DNA of 64,000 nucleotides from contig JAHQIY010000014.1 of assembly GCA_019054805.1 (NCBI GenBank), positions 2,294,001-2,358,000 on the forward strand. Reading direction: 5' to 3'. Below are positions 25,101 through 34,022 of the stretch, piece after piece. Origin of the DNA: Brachionus manjavacas (lineage: Eukaryota; Rotifera; Eurotatoria; Ploima; Brachionidae). Both the position numbers and the translations under genes were made by a program. The first letter of the stretch is position 1. Every line of letters begins with the position of its first letter. Under the pieces are notes generated by a model, which did not search any database, was not told the DNA's origin, and saw only the letters and a program-made list of their open reading frames with translations.

Positions 25101-27518
25101 TTCGATCGTTTCAATCCAGAAAAACTTGAATAACTTTTTTACAAAAATAGATAGTTTACTTCTATAAAATGCTTAGTGGTTAAGGAACTTTGCTCAATCC
25201 AAAAATATATGTCTGCAAAAACTCTGCAATGTAATTGCACACCCTTGATTAGAATAATTTTTAATGGTGTGCAAATTGCAGAAAATTGCAGAGTATTTTG
25301 CAGACTTATTTTACTGGATTAAGCAAGTTTGCTTATAATTAAGCATTTTACAGAACTGAATTATCTTTTTTAGTAAAAAAGCTATTCAAGTTTTTCTGAA
25401 TTGAAAAGATCGAATTGAAACGAACTTCACAACCCCAATTTGACTGACTACAGTTTATGATTTGGTGTTCTATATCAAATAAAACTTAAATATTTTTTTA
25501 TGGTCAATAATTAAAAGACCATTTTTATAATTATCTCGAGCAACCAAATTGAATTATTATTAAAACTCAAATTTATTAATAGAACTTGCAGAATGAGAAA
25601 GAAAATATTTAAAATTACTAAAGAATATGTTTATGTGAGATTATTTTTTTAAGAACCAAAAAACAAGTTTTGATAATTTTAAAATTGGTCATTCAATGCC
25701 TCATAAAAGCATTAGTCTTACATATAAAAAATTGAAGTTTAAAATTTTAATAAAATACTAATATTTGATCATGGATAGACTTTAAAAAAAATTTTAAAGA
25801 AAATAAGAGACGGGATATAAAATAAGTATTTTTGCTATTTAATATAATAGTTTAATATAAATATTAATTTAATTATTAACTAAAAAATATGAATATGAAA
25901 TTTTTTAAAATAGCAACTAATTTTTAATCCAAAGGTATAATGAATTTAAAATATAGAGAAATTATTTGGTAAATTTTTTAATAGAAAAGTAGATTTTCAA
26001 AAAAAATACTTGATTTTTTGTTTGCGAAACAGCCAGATTTTGATAAAAAAAAAATGAGAAATTATTTAATAATTTTGTATATAAATCGTATTTATTTTTT
26101 TCTTCTAGTTGAGAAAGTTTTGACTTTTGATTAATTTATAAATTATTTAAAAATAATAAATATTTTTATCGAATTTTTTTCGATGTTTTCAAGTATTTTA
26201 ATTTACGCTTAATTTCGTTCTGTTCCTTTATATTGAATTAAACAGAGTCATTAATAAACAATTTGCAAAACCTGTGATTCCCATCAATGATATCCCTTTG
26301 CCTTGAGATAATACACTAATTTCTATTAATTACATTAATTACATCTAGTCTCGCTCCGCAGTTCTCCTGCTGTAGCTTATTATTATTATTATTATTATTA
26401 ATACAAAATTTATGTACGATCCAGATAAAAGTTTCGTAAAGTACTAAAAATAAAAATGAAAGCCAAATTCTATAAAAAAAAAAGATGTGAAATTCTGAAT
26501 TAAAAAGAAGGAGGATGTTCATTATCAACAGAAAATAAAACTACGTGAAAAATCCTTATTTTTTTTCTTTTAAAAAAAGAAAAACTATTTTTTTAAGTTT
26601 TTCTTACAAAAAAATATATCTCAAATTTTACTTCTTTACCATAGTAAAATTGATAAAATTCTAAAACTCTGATAAAATTGAATTTTACTAAAATTTACGT
26701 AAATTTTGGTAATTTTTTTTGATCAATTTTAGAAAAATCTTCAAAATGCCAAAAAATGCCTTTTTTCAATATTTTGGAAAAGTTTAATTTTGCAGAAATT
26801 TACGTAATGAATGGTAAATTTATGTTTTTTTACTTTTGTAAATTTACAAGAATTTACCTAAAAAGTTGTAATACAAAATGCAGAACATCAAAGTGTACAT
26901 TTTTACAATTTTGTATTCTTTCACAAGAATGTTAATCGAGCTTAATCAAATTTAAATGATCTTCTCATTGCCATATTCCACTCACCCAAGCCTTTCAGAT
27001 TTTCTTTTTCATAAACAAAATTATGTGAAAAACTGTATTCATTTTAAACTAAATTTTTACAAATTAGTTCAGCTTCTATAATTTTAAATAACCAACATTT
27101 TAGATATTATTTTATTAAAGTTTAAGCAAACTTAAGACGCTATTAATTTTTATTACTATTAATTATTACTACAAAAAATTAAATTTTTTAAAAATCGATT
27201 TCAGTCATATTTTTTTCATTTTGAAATAAATTTTAATGTAGGAAAATTAGGTAAAAAAATCACCTGATAAACTTCATCGAGTTTATTGATCTGTGATACA
27301 CTGATGCCAATTTTGACTTGAATGGGTTGAGACGAGTTTTTTAAAGGCCTCGATTTTCGGTCGTAAAAATTTAGCAGAGTTTTTCGAAGTCGAGAAAGAT
27401 CTTCACTGCTCGATACCGGTGTTTTGTTAACAATTAGATCAAGACTAGACTCTTGATCAAGCTCCTCATGAGCCCAAACAACCAATGCCAGAAAAAAAAT
27501 AATAACTATTTTCTTCAT
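22148..27518 (-). CDS. Divergent nicotinic-receptor-like Cys-loop channel subunit (two exons)
   Basis: Pentameric ligand-gated channel subunit. Exons on the minus strand: 27,518-27,264 and 23,677-22,148 (594 aa); the splice joins LDEVYQ to VMTSTLQL in frame, restoring the conserved loop-D region. The start is ATG at 27,518 with a signal peptide (about residues 1-17). The ligand-binding domain has the Cys loop with exactly 13 residues between Cys182 and Cys196 (FPFD inside). M1 is about 265-291, M2 296-317, M3 325-350, M4 near the C-terminus, with a long M3-M4 loop of about 190 residues. There is no vicinal Cys pair in loop C, so it is non-alpha-like. The M2 start GEK fits a cation channel, but the 9' leucine is Ile and the outer M2 has Lys16' and Asp17'. 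Ligand unknown; it may need partner subunits. Confidence 0.9.
24100..24370 (-). pseudogene. Decayed coding-like scrap inside the receptor intron
   Basis: The minus strand has GC-richer, frame-shifted open pieces, one reading IPLEEWSKLETARQLFDVFE, loosely like the helical 'L-eEW..l' segment of hAT transposases, and another rich in Glu/Pro. Neither has splice sites that join the receptor frame. I infer a transposon-derived remnant; the family is not secure. Confidence 0.3.
25079..25436. mobile_element. 358-bp fold-back MITE with 9-bp target-site duplication (Mutator-like)
   Basis: The two halves are near-perfect reverse complements over almost the whole length, beginning GGGGTTGTGAAGTTC and ending GAACTTCACAACCCC. 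The element is flanked by the 9-bp direct repeat aatttgact (25,070-25,078 and 25,437-25,445). A 9-bp duplication and a G-rich terminus are typical of Mutator-like (MULE) non-autonomous elements. It lies in the large intron of the receptor gene and has no coding capacity. Confidence 0.85.
26375..26401. repeat. (TTA)n microsatellite
   Basis: About eight TTA/ATT units in tandem within the receptor intron. No function inferred. Confidence 0.8.
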
Positions 27519-27771
27519 ATTCACGCAATCATTTCCAAAAGCAAAATAATTTATGATTTAAATACATGGAAGATTTGAGCTTTTATTTATGAGCTAATCA
27601 AGCTAATATTTTTTAAAACTCATAGAAAATTAATCGAGAATTTTATGATTGAGAAGGAAATCGATACTCAGGGGATTAGAAATAGAAATAAAAAATTACA
27701 AAATAAAATTTATTTTTAAAATAACATAGAATAAAATCCAGCAACAAAAAACTAAAACTTCAAATCAATCT

Positions 27772-28429
27772 TCAATTTGCATTGTTATTGTTATTATCAT
27801 TATTAACAATAATTGCGTTTCTGAGCAATCGTTCTTTTAAATTAAAAATAAGCAAACTTATCCATAATTTATGCCAATCTAAAATTACCTATATCTTCCG
27901 GTGGCAAATTAAGCGCAACTCCTTCATTGTTATTGTTAACATTGATGCCTTCGCCACTCAGTATTTTTCTAATGGTAAAATCGTTGTTATTGTTGTTTGA
28001 ATTGTTGATAACTATCACACCGCCATTAGCATCTTTAAAAATGTATTTAAATTTAAAATCTATTTTAATTTCCCATTATTTTTGACTTAAATACTAAAGT
28101 GAATAAACTGAAAAATTTTTTGTAATTTTTTAAACAAAACTAGACATCTCTCTTTTTTGAAAAAATTCATAAATTGGACTTGTCTATTTTGAATTTCAAA
28201 TAAAAATATTCCATCAATTTCACTATTTTTTTGTTGTTGCAGATAATGTCTTAATTTATGAACATATTAACTTCACAAAGCAAAATTTCAAGATGCTTAA
28301 TTACCAAAACAAATCAGTTCAAAAACAAACTAACCTAATGATACGTCTCGATAGGATTTATCTTCGATATTTTCACTAGAAATAATAAATGCTAAATGCA
28401 GCTGTATTTTTATCCAAAATTTTTCACTC
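27772..28429 (-). CDS. Short Asn-rich protein gene, three exons recognised, 5' end unresolved
   Basis: Three minus-strand exons join in phase with GT..AG introns: 28,429 or 28,375 to 28,335, 28,032-27,889, and 27,833-27,772 (TGA stop). The frame gives YRDVSL, then three similar blocks of a beta-like stretch followed by Asn runs (VIVINN, INVNNNN, AIIVNN), with LPPEDIERLLRN before the last. The 5' exon has two possible acceptors; the longer form adds a hydrophobic stretch (FWIKIQLHLAFIISS) that could complete a signal peptide. No start codon was found, so an upstream exon is missing or lies in the repeat-disrupted region beyond 28,450. The last block resembles the C-terminal part of the neighbour at 30,329-31,366. 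Function unknown. The polarised Asn codons and consistent phases argue for a real gene. Confidence 0.65.
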
Positions 28430-28451
28430 CTAAATAAACTGGGGGTAGATT

Positions 28452-28915
28452 AAAATAGCATCAATTAAAATGGTTTAATCAAATTAGCTAAAAAATAAAA
28501 AAAATCGTTTTGTAATAGCTTTATTAGATTAACTAGATTCAAAATAGCTATGATTAATTGAAATCAAGAATTAAATAAAAAAAGCGTAGTTCAAAATAGC
28601 AAAATTAACTTTTTTTTTATTTTTATTAATTAATTTTAAGTCAAAAATGCAAAAAAAAATAATTTCAATTATCGCTTAATTAATTAATATTTCACGATTA
28701 GACTCAGATTGTGTAATGTTTTCTCAATATTCTCTTTAGCACAGTTATTCAAAATCAATTTTTTTCTTTCATCTAAATTTAGTTATTTTTTAGCTATTTT
28801 GATTCAATCATCTTTAAATTAACAATTAAATTACATGAAGTGGCTGGAAAAAAAATTAGCTATTTTGAAATTGCTATTTTGATTTAGCTAACTTAATTTT
28901 AGCTATTTTAGTACA
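28452..28915. repeat. Fold-back cluster of AAAATAGCT motifs
   Basis: The left part repeats AAAATAGCT/AAAATAGCA (about 28,453, 28,550, 28,594) and AATTAGCTAAAAA. The right part has the reverse complements (AGCTATTTTGA several times up to 28,915). This is an inverted arrangement of subterminal-type repeats around a decayed centre, suggesting an old non-autonomous DNA transposon just upstream of the Asn-rich gene. Confidence 0.45.
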
Positions 28916-29182
28916 CAGTCAAATATAGATTTCCAAAATAGAGATATATAATATTTGCATCTTCTATTTCTTCTTTTTATCCTGAAACTTGAACTATTTA
29001 AACATGTGCCACATGTAACAATCTTTTCCAATTTATGTCTTTTCAACTTTCATTTTTTTAGCTTATTTACTCCATTTTGATTCTTTTTTTTTTTATCTAA
29101 TTTTATTAACTTTAATTTTATTTTAATTTAATTTTTTTATTTTTTTTTTTTATTTTGTTTTTTTATTTTATTTTTAACTTAT

Positions 29183-29235
29183 TCTGAAGGAGCTCTAGCT
29201 CGGTACAGAAAACAAATAAATAAATAAAATAAATA
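29183..29235 (+). repeat. Hairpin plus (AAATA)n tail, family 1
   Basis: A perfect core with GAAGGAGCTC/AGCTCGGTAC-type arms is followed by AAAACAAATAAATAAATAAA. It is one of two copies only about 35 bp apart. Confidence 0.7.
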
Positions 29236-29245
29236 ATTTTTTTAA

Positions 29246-29284
29246 TCTGAAGGAGCTTAAGCTCGGTACAGATATACAAATAAA
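29246..29284 (+). repeat. Hairpin plus A-rich tail, family 1
   Basis: Second copy directly downstream of the 29,183 copy: same core with the loop TTAA and tail ATATACAAATAAAT. The tandem arrangement suggests insertion of one element into the A-rich tail of another. Confidence 0.7.
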
Positions 29285-29399
29285 TGCCATTTATTTTTTT
29301 GCTAGGAATCGGATTCCAACCATCATCCTAGCAGTGTGCTTCTATCAAGATAAATAAATTGATATTAAGGAATTGATTTAAATTTAACAAAATTTTTTT

Positions 29400-29540
29400 C
29401 AGAGAAGAACTGCAGACAATCTATTATTTCTTATTTCAAAAGTTGTTTAATCATTTAATAAAATGAAAAAAGCTTTCAACTTATTTATTGATATTTCGAA
29501 AGCATTTGACCAAGTCAAGCATAATAGTTTAATTTAAAAA
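29400..29540 (+). mobile_element. Non-LTR reverse transcriptase fragment
   Basis: The plus strand encodes an RT finger/palm piece with ADNLLFLISK and, after a frameshift, FIDISKAFDQVKHNSLI, the hallmark D-x-SKAFD motif of CR1/Jockey-type LINEs. Only about 45 codons remain. It resembles the equivalent part of the minus-strand LINE at 48,500-50,480. Confidence 0.7.
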
Positions 29541-30328
29541 CGTGCAAAATTTAATTTTTTTATACTTATACTTAAAACAGTTTTAAGTATATGATCATTT
29601 TTTTGATGCTCAAAATGATCAAATCAATTTTTAATTATTAAATAAATTGTTATTTTTTTAATTAAATAGTGCAGAGGTACATTTTTTGATTTAATTTCAT
29701 ACTTGATTAAATTTAAAGGTAAAATTTACAATAACGAAATGCACATTGCAGAGTGCACACAGTCTATCATTCAAAAACAATTAAACTAGTTTAGAAAAAA
29801 ACCGCAAATGCAACTACAAAAATACTATAAATATTACTCAAATTTTAGAAAATAAGTTGTGCTCATACTGCAATATGTCAATGGCTAAAATAATTTAATT
29901 TTAAGTATTTAAAAATAAGAAAATATTTTTTTGTATTAAATCTTACGTAAATTTTCGTAATATCACACTTTTTAAAAAATGGTTAATAAAATGGTAATTT
30001 TTAGGAGCCCAGTTAAATTTTTTTAGTTTTTATATTTTCTAAGGTAATGGCAGCTGTCTGATTAAAAATACTATTATTTTCTGATTTTTTTTTACCATTT
30101 TTTACTGCAAAAAATTAAATTCACGTAAATTTACGCTATGTTTTTTTTTTATAGAAATTAATGACTACTCTAATAAATACTTTATTTTTTAAATTAATAA
30201 TTTTTTATTAAAATTAACGATGAGGGAAATTATGGACTAAAAACATAATCTTTTTTACATTTTTTTTATCAAGACTTTAAAACTCGATTTTTGTATTATT
30301 CAAAATAAATAGAGTCAGTGAACTAAGA

Positions 30329-31366
30329 CTACATACTTGGGTAATAGGTATATCTCAATGGTTGATGGCTTTTTTTTGAACGTAAATCGACTAGTTTATA
30401 AACCGGTTGTCTCTTGGATAGTCCAGTCGCTTTTTCCAATTGTATGTATTCATTTATTTCTCTTTCATCGAGTTCAAAAAACTCCCTAAGTCGTTCGGTA
30501 ATGTTTGAATGGAGTAGCTCGGAGATTGTTAAGTCTTGGTGAGCGCGCAAAAATCGCTCAAGCTCTATGGGATCCAAGCCTTGAATTAAGTTGTTATTAT
30601 TGTTGTTATTGTTCACTATGACCAATGTTCCAAACTTTTTCGCATTCAACTGAGAAGGATGCTGAAATCTATAATTTAAATTTGTAGTCTTTATTTTGGC
30701 CAAATTATGTGTTTTAAAAAAGCTCATTTGGCCTCTAGGCTCACTAAATCTAGGCCTAGATGGCTTTCTTTCTCGATTTTTTCTAACAACTGATTTTAGC
30801 ATGTTCAAAAGACTGTTTTTGTGCTTTTCGGCAGTGCTCATTTCAGCCAAACTTATATACTTTGGTTTGTAAAAGCGAACTAATGGTTTTTTGTAGATCT
30901 TTTTATTTGTCACAGTGGTAGTTGCAGCCAAAGTCGTTGTTGTGGTCGTAGATGTAGTGGTTGTAGTTGAAGTAGTGGTTGTAGTGGTTGCAGTGGTTGT
31001 TTTTCTTCGCCGGTGCGATCTAGTCTTTTTAGATTCTTCTTCAAAATCTTGTTCTCTAATGCTTGGTAAAGTGGAGCTCTGCCCGCTTCTAAGCAATCCG
31101 TTCAATTTTCGCCCATACCCCGGCTTCATCATGGCATCCTGAGTCAACCGTTGTCTGAAACCGAGGGGCTTGACTCCATCACCTAAACCAGACAAATGCA
31201 TACTCTTGAAAACATTGGTGATATACGGATTGGCACTAAATGGCCACAACGCTTTAAGTAGCAAATTAGTAGTAAAAGTCTGATTAAAAATTTTAAAAAT
31301 AAAATATAATTAACCATTAGTTTTGGTCAGCTGGAGCAATAGTGTTAAAAAAATAAAACTGTTCAT
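30329..31366 (-). CDS. Secreted Thr- and Asn-rich basic protein (two exons)
   Basis: Exon 1 (31,366-31,315) encodes a signal peptide, MNSFIFLTLLLQLTKTN. Exon 2 (31,251-30,329) joins in phase after the acceptor TTAAAG to give a 324-aa protein. After the signal come an aromatic segment (ALWPFSANPY), a KPGYGRK site, an Arg-rich stretch, a Thr-dominated tract (about 102-132) that looks mucin-like, basic segments, an Asn run after TLVIV (about 230-238), the motif PIELERFLR (245-253) and a charged helical C-terminus. Family not recognised. The Asn/ERFLR region resembles the end of the Asn-rich gene at 27,772. It could be an extracellular-matrix or lorica protein, or a prohormone (the Gly-Arg-Lys site could support amidation); both are guesses. 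It lies 78 bp from the GULO start-distal end on the same strand. Confidence 0.75.
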
Positions 31367-31443
31367 TTTTTAGCTAAAATTTAAAAATTTTTTTGAAAAT
31401 TTAAATTTAATTTAGTCTAAAATTTTATTCAAAAAAACTAAAA

Positions 31444-32865
31444 CTAATTGCTAAATATTTGTCTTAGACAATCGTTTACAAAAATTTCATTTGGATCTAG
31501 CTTTTTTCTCAGTGCATCGAATTGTTCAAATTTCGGGTAAAGTTTGACCAGGTCTGTCTTGCGCATATTATGTGTCTTAGCCCAATGGGGTCTACCATTG
31601 CACTCAATCATTAGCTCTTCATTTTTTCGCCACCATTTCTCTCTGGTGTATTCTTTACCATAGGGCCTAAACATCAAAATGTTCAACCAACACGAGTCTT
31701 GTTCACTACAAGGACTAATCCAAATGTCATCTTTCTTGCTGAATCTAATCTCGACTCCAAAATGAACCCGCACACTCGGGTTATCCTCTAGCCACGTCTT
31801 TAGCTTGAGCAAATAGTGTGATGTTTCCTTTAGTGGTATGGCACATTCAAATGCATACTGTTTGAACAAACAATCAAAATTGAATACATTGTAGCTACGG
31901 TCTACAAATTGCTTTCGATTCGAGAAAATTTTAAAGTAGAATAAGTTTATGTAGGGTATTAAGAAGGTGAAAAATGTAGCTATGTAGAACAAAAATTCAA
32001 GTAAATAGAAACCAATTAGTCTGTCTTTGAACCAGCTGAATTTTCTCGGATTTAATGGCTTGTCAGTGCGAGAGGCCGCATAGCACAAGACATGGTCGGT
32101 GTGCGGGTACCAAAGCATCCGAAAGTGATCAGCGCTGTTTGTATATGCATCCAAAGAGCTCAACACATCTTCCAATTTGGCTGGAAACTCAGTCTGGTCG
32201 AGTTTAAACGCTGGCTCACATTGAATGGTTACACTTAGAATGATGCCTAGACATCCCAAAGAACACAAGACAGCTTTGAAGTCATTACTAGAATCCGCAT
32301 ATGTTCTGATCTCACCAGATGCCAACATCAGCTCTATTTCTGTAACATATGAATTTAAAATTGGGAATCGAGTACCTGTTCCATGGTAGCCAACACAAAT
32401 GGCACCGGCTATTGTCTGATCTGAAATCGATCCAAGTCTACATTAAAAAGCTTATTTTAATTCAAGAAAAAATTAGAAATAAAATTTTTACACGCTCAGT
32501 GCCATGTTATTGTCATATAAAATATCATTTAATTTATCTACCCTCATTCCGCCTTGAACTTTAACCTTAAGTTTGTCCGCATCAATCTGAATTGTTGATA
32601 TTAGTTTTTTTTTTAATATACAAAATCAACTAGGTACTTCTAACAGATGATCCATTTTTTTAAGCGATACCATATAGTCATTGGTGCATGCTATTGAAGA
32701 TGGTGAATGTCCTATTCCGGCTACTTTGACAACTTTTCTATTCTCGTTGGCCATTTTAAGAATTTCTTTTATTTCTTCTTGGGATTCAGGTTCGAAGTAA
32801 AGTGCCGGTCGACACGAGTACGTTCTTGCCCAATTTTCAAAATATTTTCCCCTAATACCATTCAT
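31444..32865 (-). CDS. GULO: L-gulonolactone oxidase (three exons)
   Basis: Flavoenzyme that oxidises L-gulono-1,4-lactone with O2, the last step of ascorbate synthesis, normally at the ER membrane. Exons: 32,865-32,638, 32,586-32,492, 32,437-31,444; 438 aa, against about 440 in vertebrates. The FAD-binding domain contains AGIGHSPSSIAC, with His53 at the position of covalent flavin attachment. Exons 2-3 restore KVQGGMRVDKL and the LGSISDQTIAG-x-H-x-TG segment, followed by SLGCLGII. The ALO domain is complete, ending with RPYGK, GRPHWAKTHN and a KLDPNEIF segment. A hydrophobic stretch (about residues 255-280) fits membrane association. The ATG at 32,865 gives MNGIRGKYFENW, aligning with the family N-terminus; a spliced 5' UTR is possible because AAATTAG precedes it. 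No disabling lesion is seen. Confidence 0.93.
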
Positions 32866-33735
32866 CTAATTTTTTTAAAATGAAAAAAAAATTTATTATA
32901 ATAATTTTATTTAAACAGATGCAGTTTTTTCCTAATTTAATGGTACTCCAATGTTTTGTAACACGCCATTTTATTTTATGATAGGTCTGATGGTCGTTCA
33001 TGTTATTTTGTCAACATTTTGCAGAATGATAAAGCAATGATTTTTTGAAATTTTACATTATTATTTAATTTTCTTGAAATTATCAATTTTAATAATGGTA
33101 ACTTAAATTAGCATGTAAAAAAGAACAGAGATTTGCCAAAAGTTGGATCGCAAACGTTTTATGGTTGGTTTATGATTGAATTTTCAAAAAGTATCTTAAT
33201 ATTGCATAATTCATCAATTTAAGCAAAAAGGACATTTTTGAAGTGAAAATCGAATTTTGAAATTTAATTTTTTTTTAAATTAATATAATTGTAGACGTTT
33301 CAAGAAGAAACTTGTTTTGCTCAATTAGAAACTAATACTCACATTCAAATTTTGTAATTTTCGGTAAAAAAGAATATATTTATGTTATTAATTTTTTAAT
33401 AGTTATTAATTATGGTTAAGTTTTTGGATCCTGACCTCGTGTCTCAATAAAATTACTGTTAAACTTTTATTGTTTTAATCGGAAAACCTGGAGTAGGACT
33501 TTGAAAGTCCGACTGGATAGAGTCAAAAGACGTTCTAGTAAAAAAAGAAATTTATATAATAAAACAACGATTATACATTAAATATTAATCAAAACAATTT
33601 AATAAGACAAATGTTCAACCTTCATTATACATGCCACATTTCGGGGTCTTTTAAGATTTTAAAATTTGATCAACTTTATCTTTTTTCTAAACTATCATTT
33701 AGTGAGACGATAAGATTTAATTTCTTATAGTATTT
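32866..33735. other. Intergenic region upstream of GULO
   Basis: AT-rich; should contain the GULO promoter. I see no gene. A small hairpin, ggactttgaaagtcc, lies near 33,497. Confidence 0.5.
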
Positions 33736-33739
33736 GTTA

Positions 33740-34022
33740 TTATAGATTTAACGCATCTAGTAATTTTGAGTACATTAAACAAAACGTAACTATCTCTTCA
33801 TCAAAGTCAAATAACTCTTTTGAAACAGACATTCAACTTTTGATTGACCATTTTAATGTAGATTTTCCTTTACTTTTAATTAATATAAGAAAGTTTAAAA
33901 AGGAGTTAAAGGGACATTTTTTCTTCAGTGATGGGATTTCTGACTCTATCAAAATGTGTCCAGAAAACATAAGATTTAAAGATTATCGTATATTTTTAAA
34001 TGAATTAATACGTCCTAAATGA
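33740..34022 (+). other. Open coding-like fragment of unknown origin
   Basis: A continuous plus-strand frame of about 93 codons ends at TGA-adjacent 34,022, with mixed amino-acid composition (FNVDFPLLLINIRKFKKEL, then a Cys-Pro-Glu-Asn segment) rather than the low-complexity Lys/Asn/Phe of chance frames here. It has no start codon in good context upstream and no recognised domain. It could be the C-terminus of a decayed retroelement ORF or a terminal exon. Confidence 0.3.

Larger units (their letters stand above)
28916..30328. other. Intergenic region with retroelement tails and a LINE scrap
   Basis: It contains two adjacent family-1 hairpin tails (29,183-29,235, 29,246-29,284), a short stem-loop at 29,301-29,334 and a LINE reverse-transcriptase fragment (29,400-29,540). 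The remainder is AT-rich with no gene seen. Confidence 0.6.

Noticed and set aside
27782-28000. Plus-strand 72-codon open frame rich in Leu/Ile/Val
   Set aside because: It is the antisense of the Asn-codon runs (AAT/AAC read as ATT/GTT) in the minus-strand Asn-rich gene.
29301-29334. TGCTAGGA/TCCTAGCA stem with a loop resembling a tRNA T arm
   Set aside because: Only an 8-bp hairpin; no D arm, anticodon arm or B-box match of full length, so not called a tRNA.
30915-31142. Plus-strand Val-rich open frame
   Set aside because: Antisense of the Thr-codon tract (ACA/ACT read as TGT/AGT-shifted Val codons) in the minus-strand secreted protein gene.
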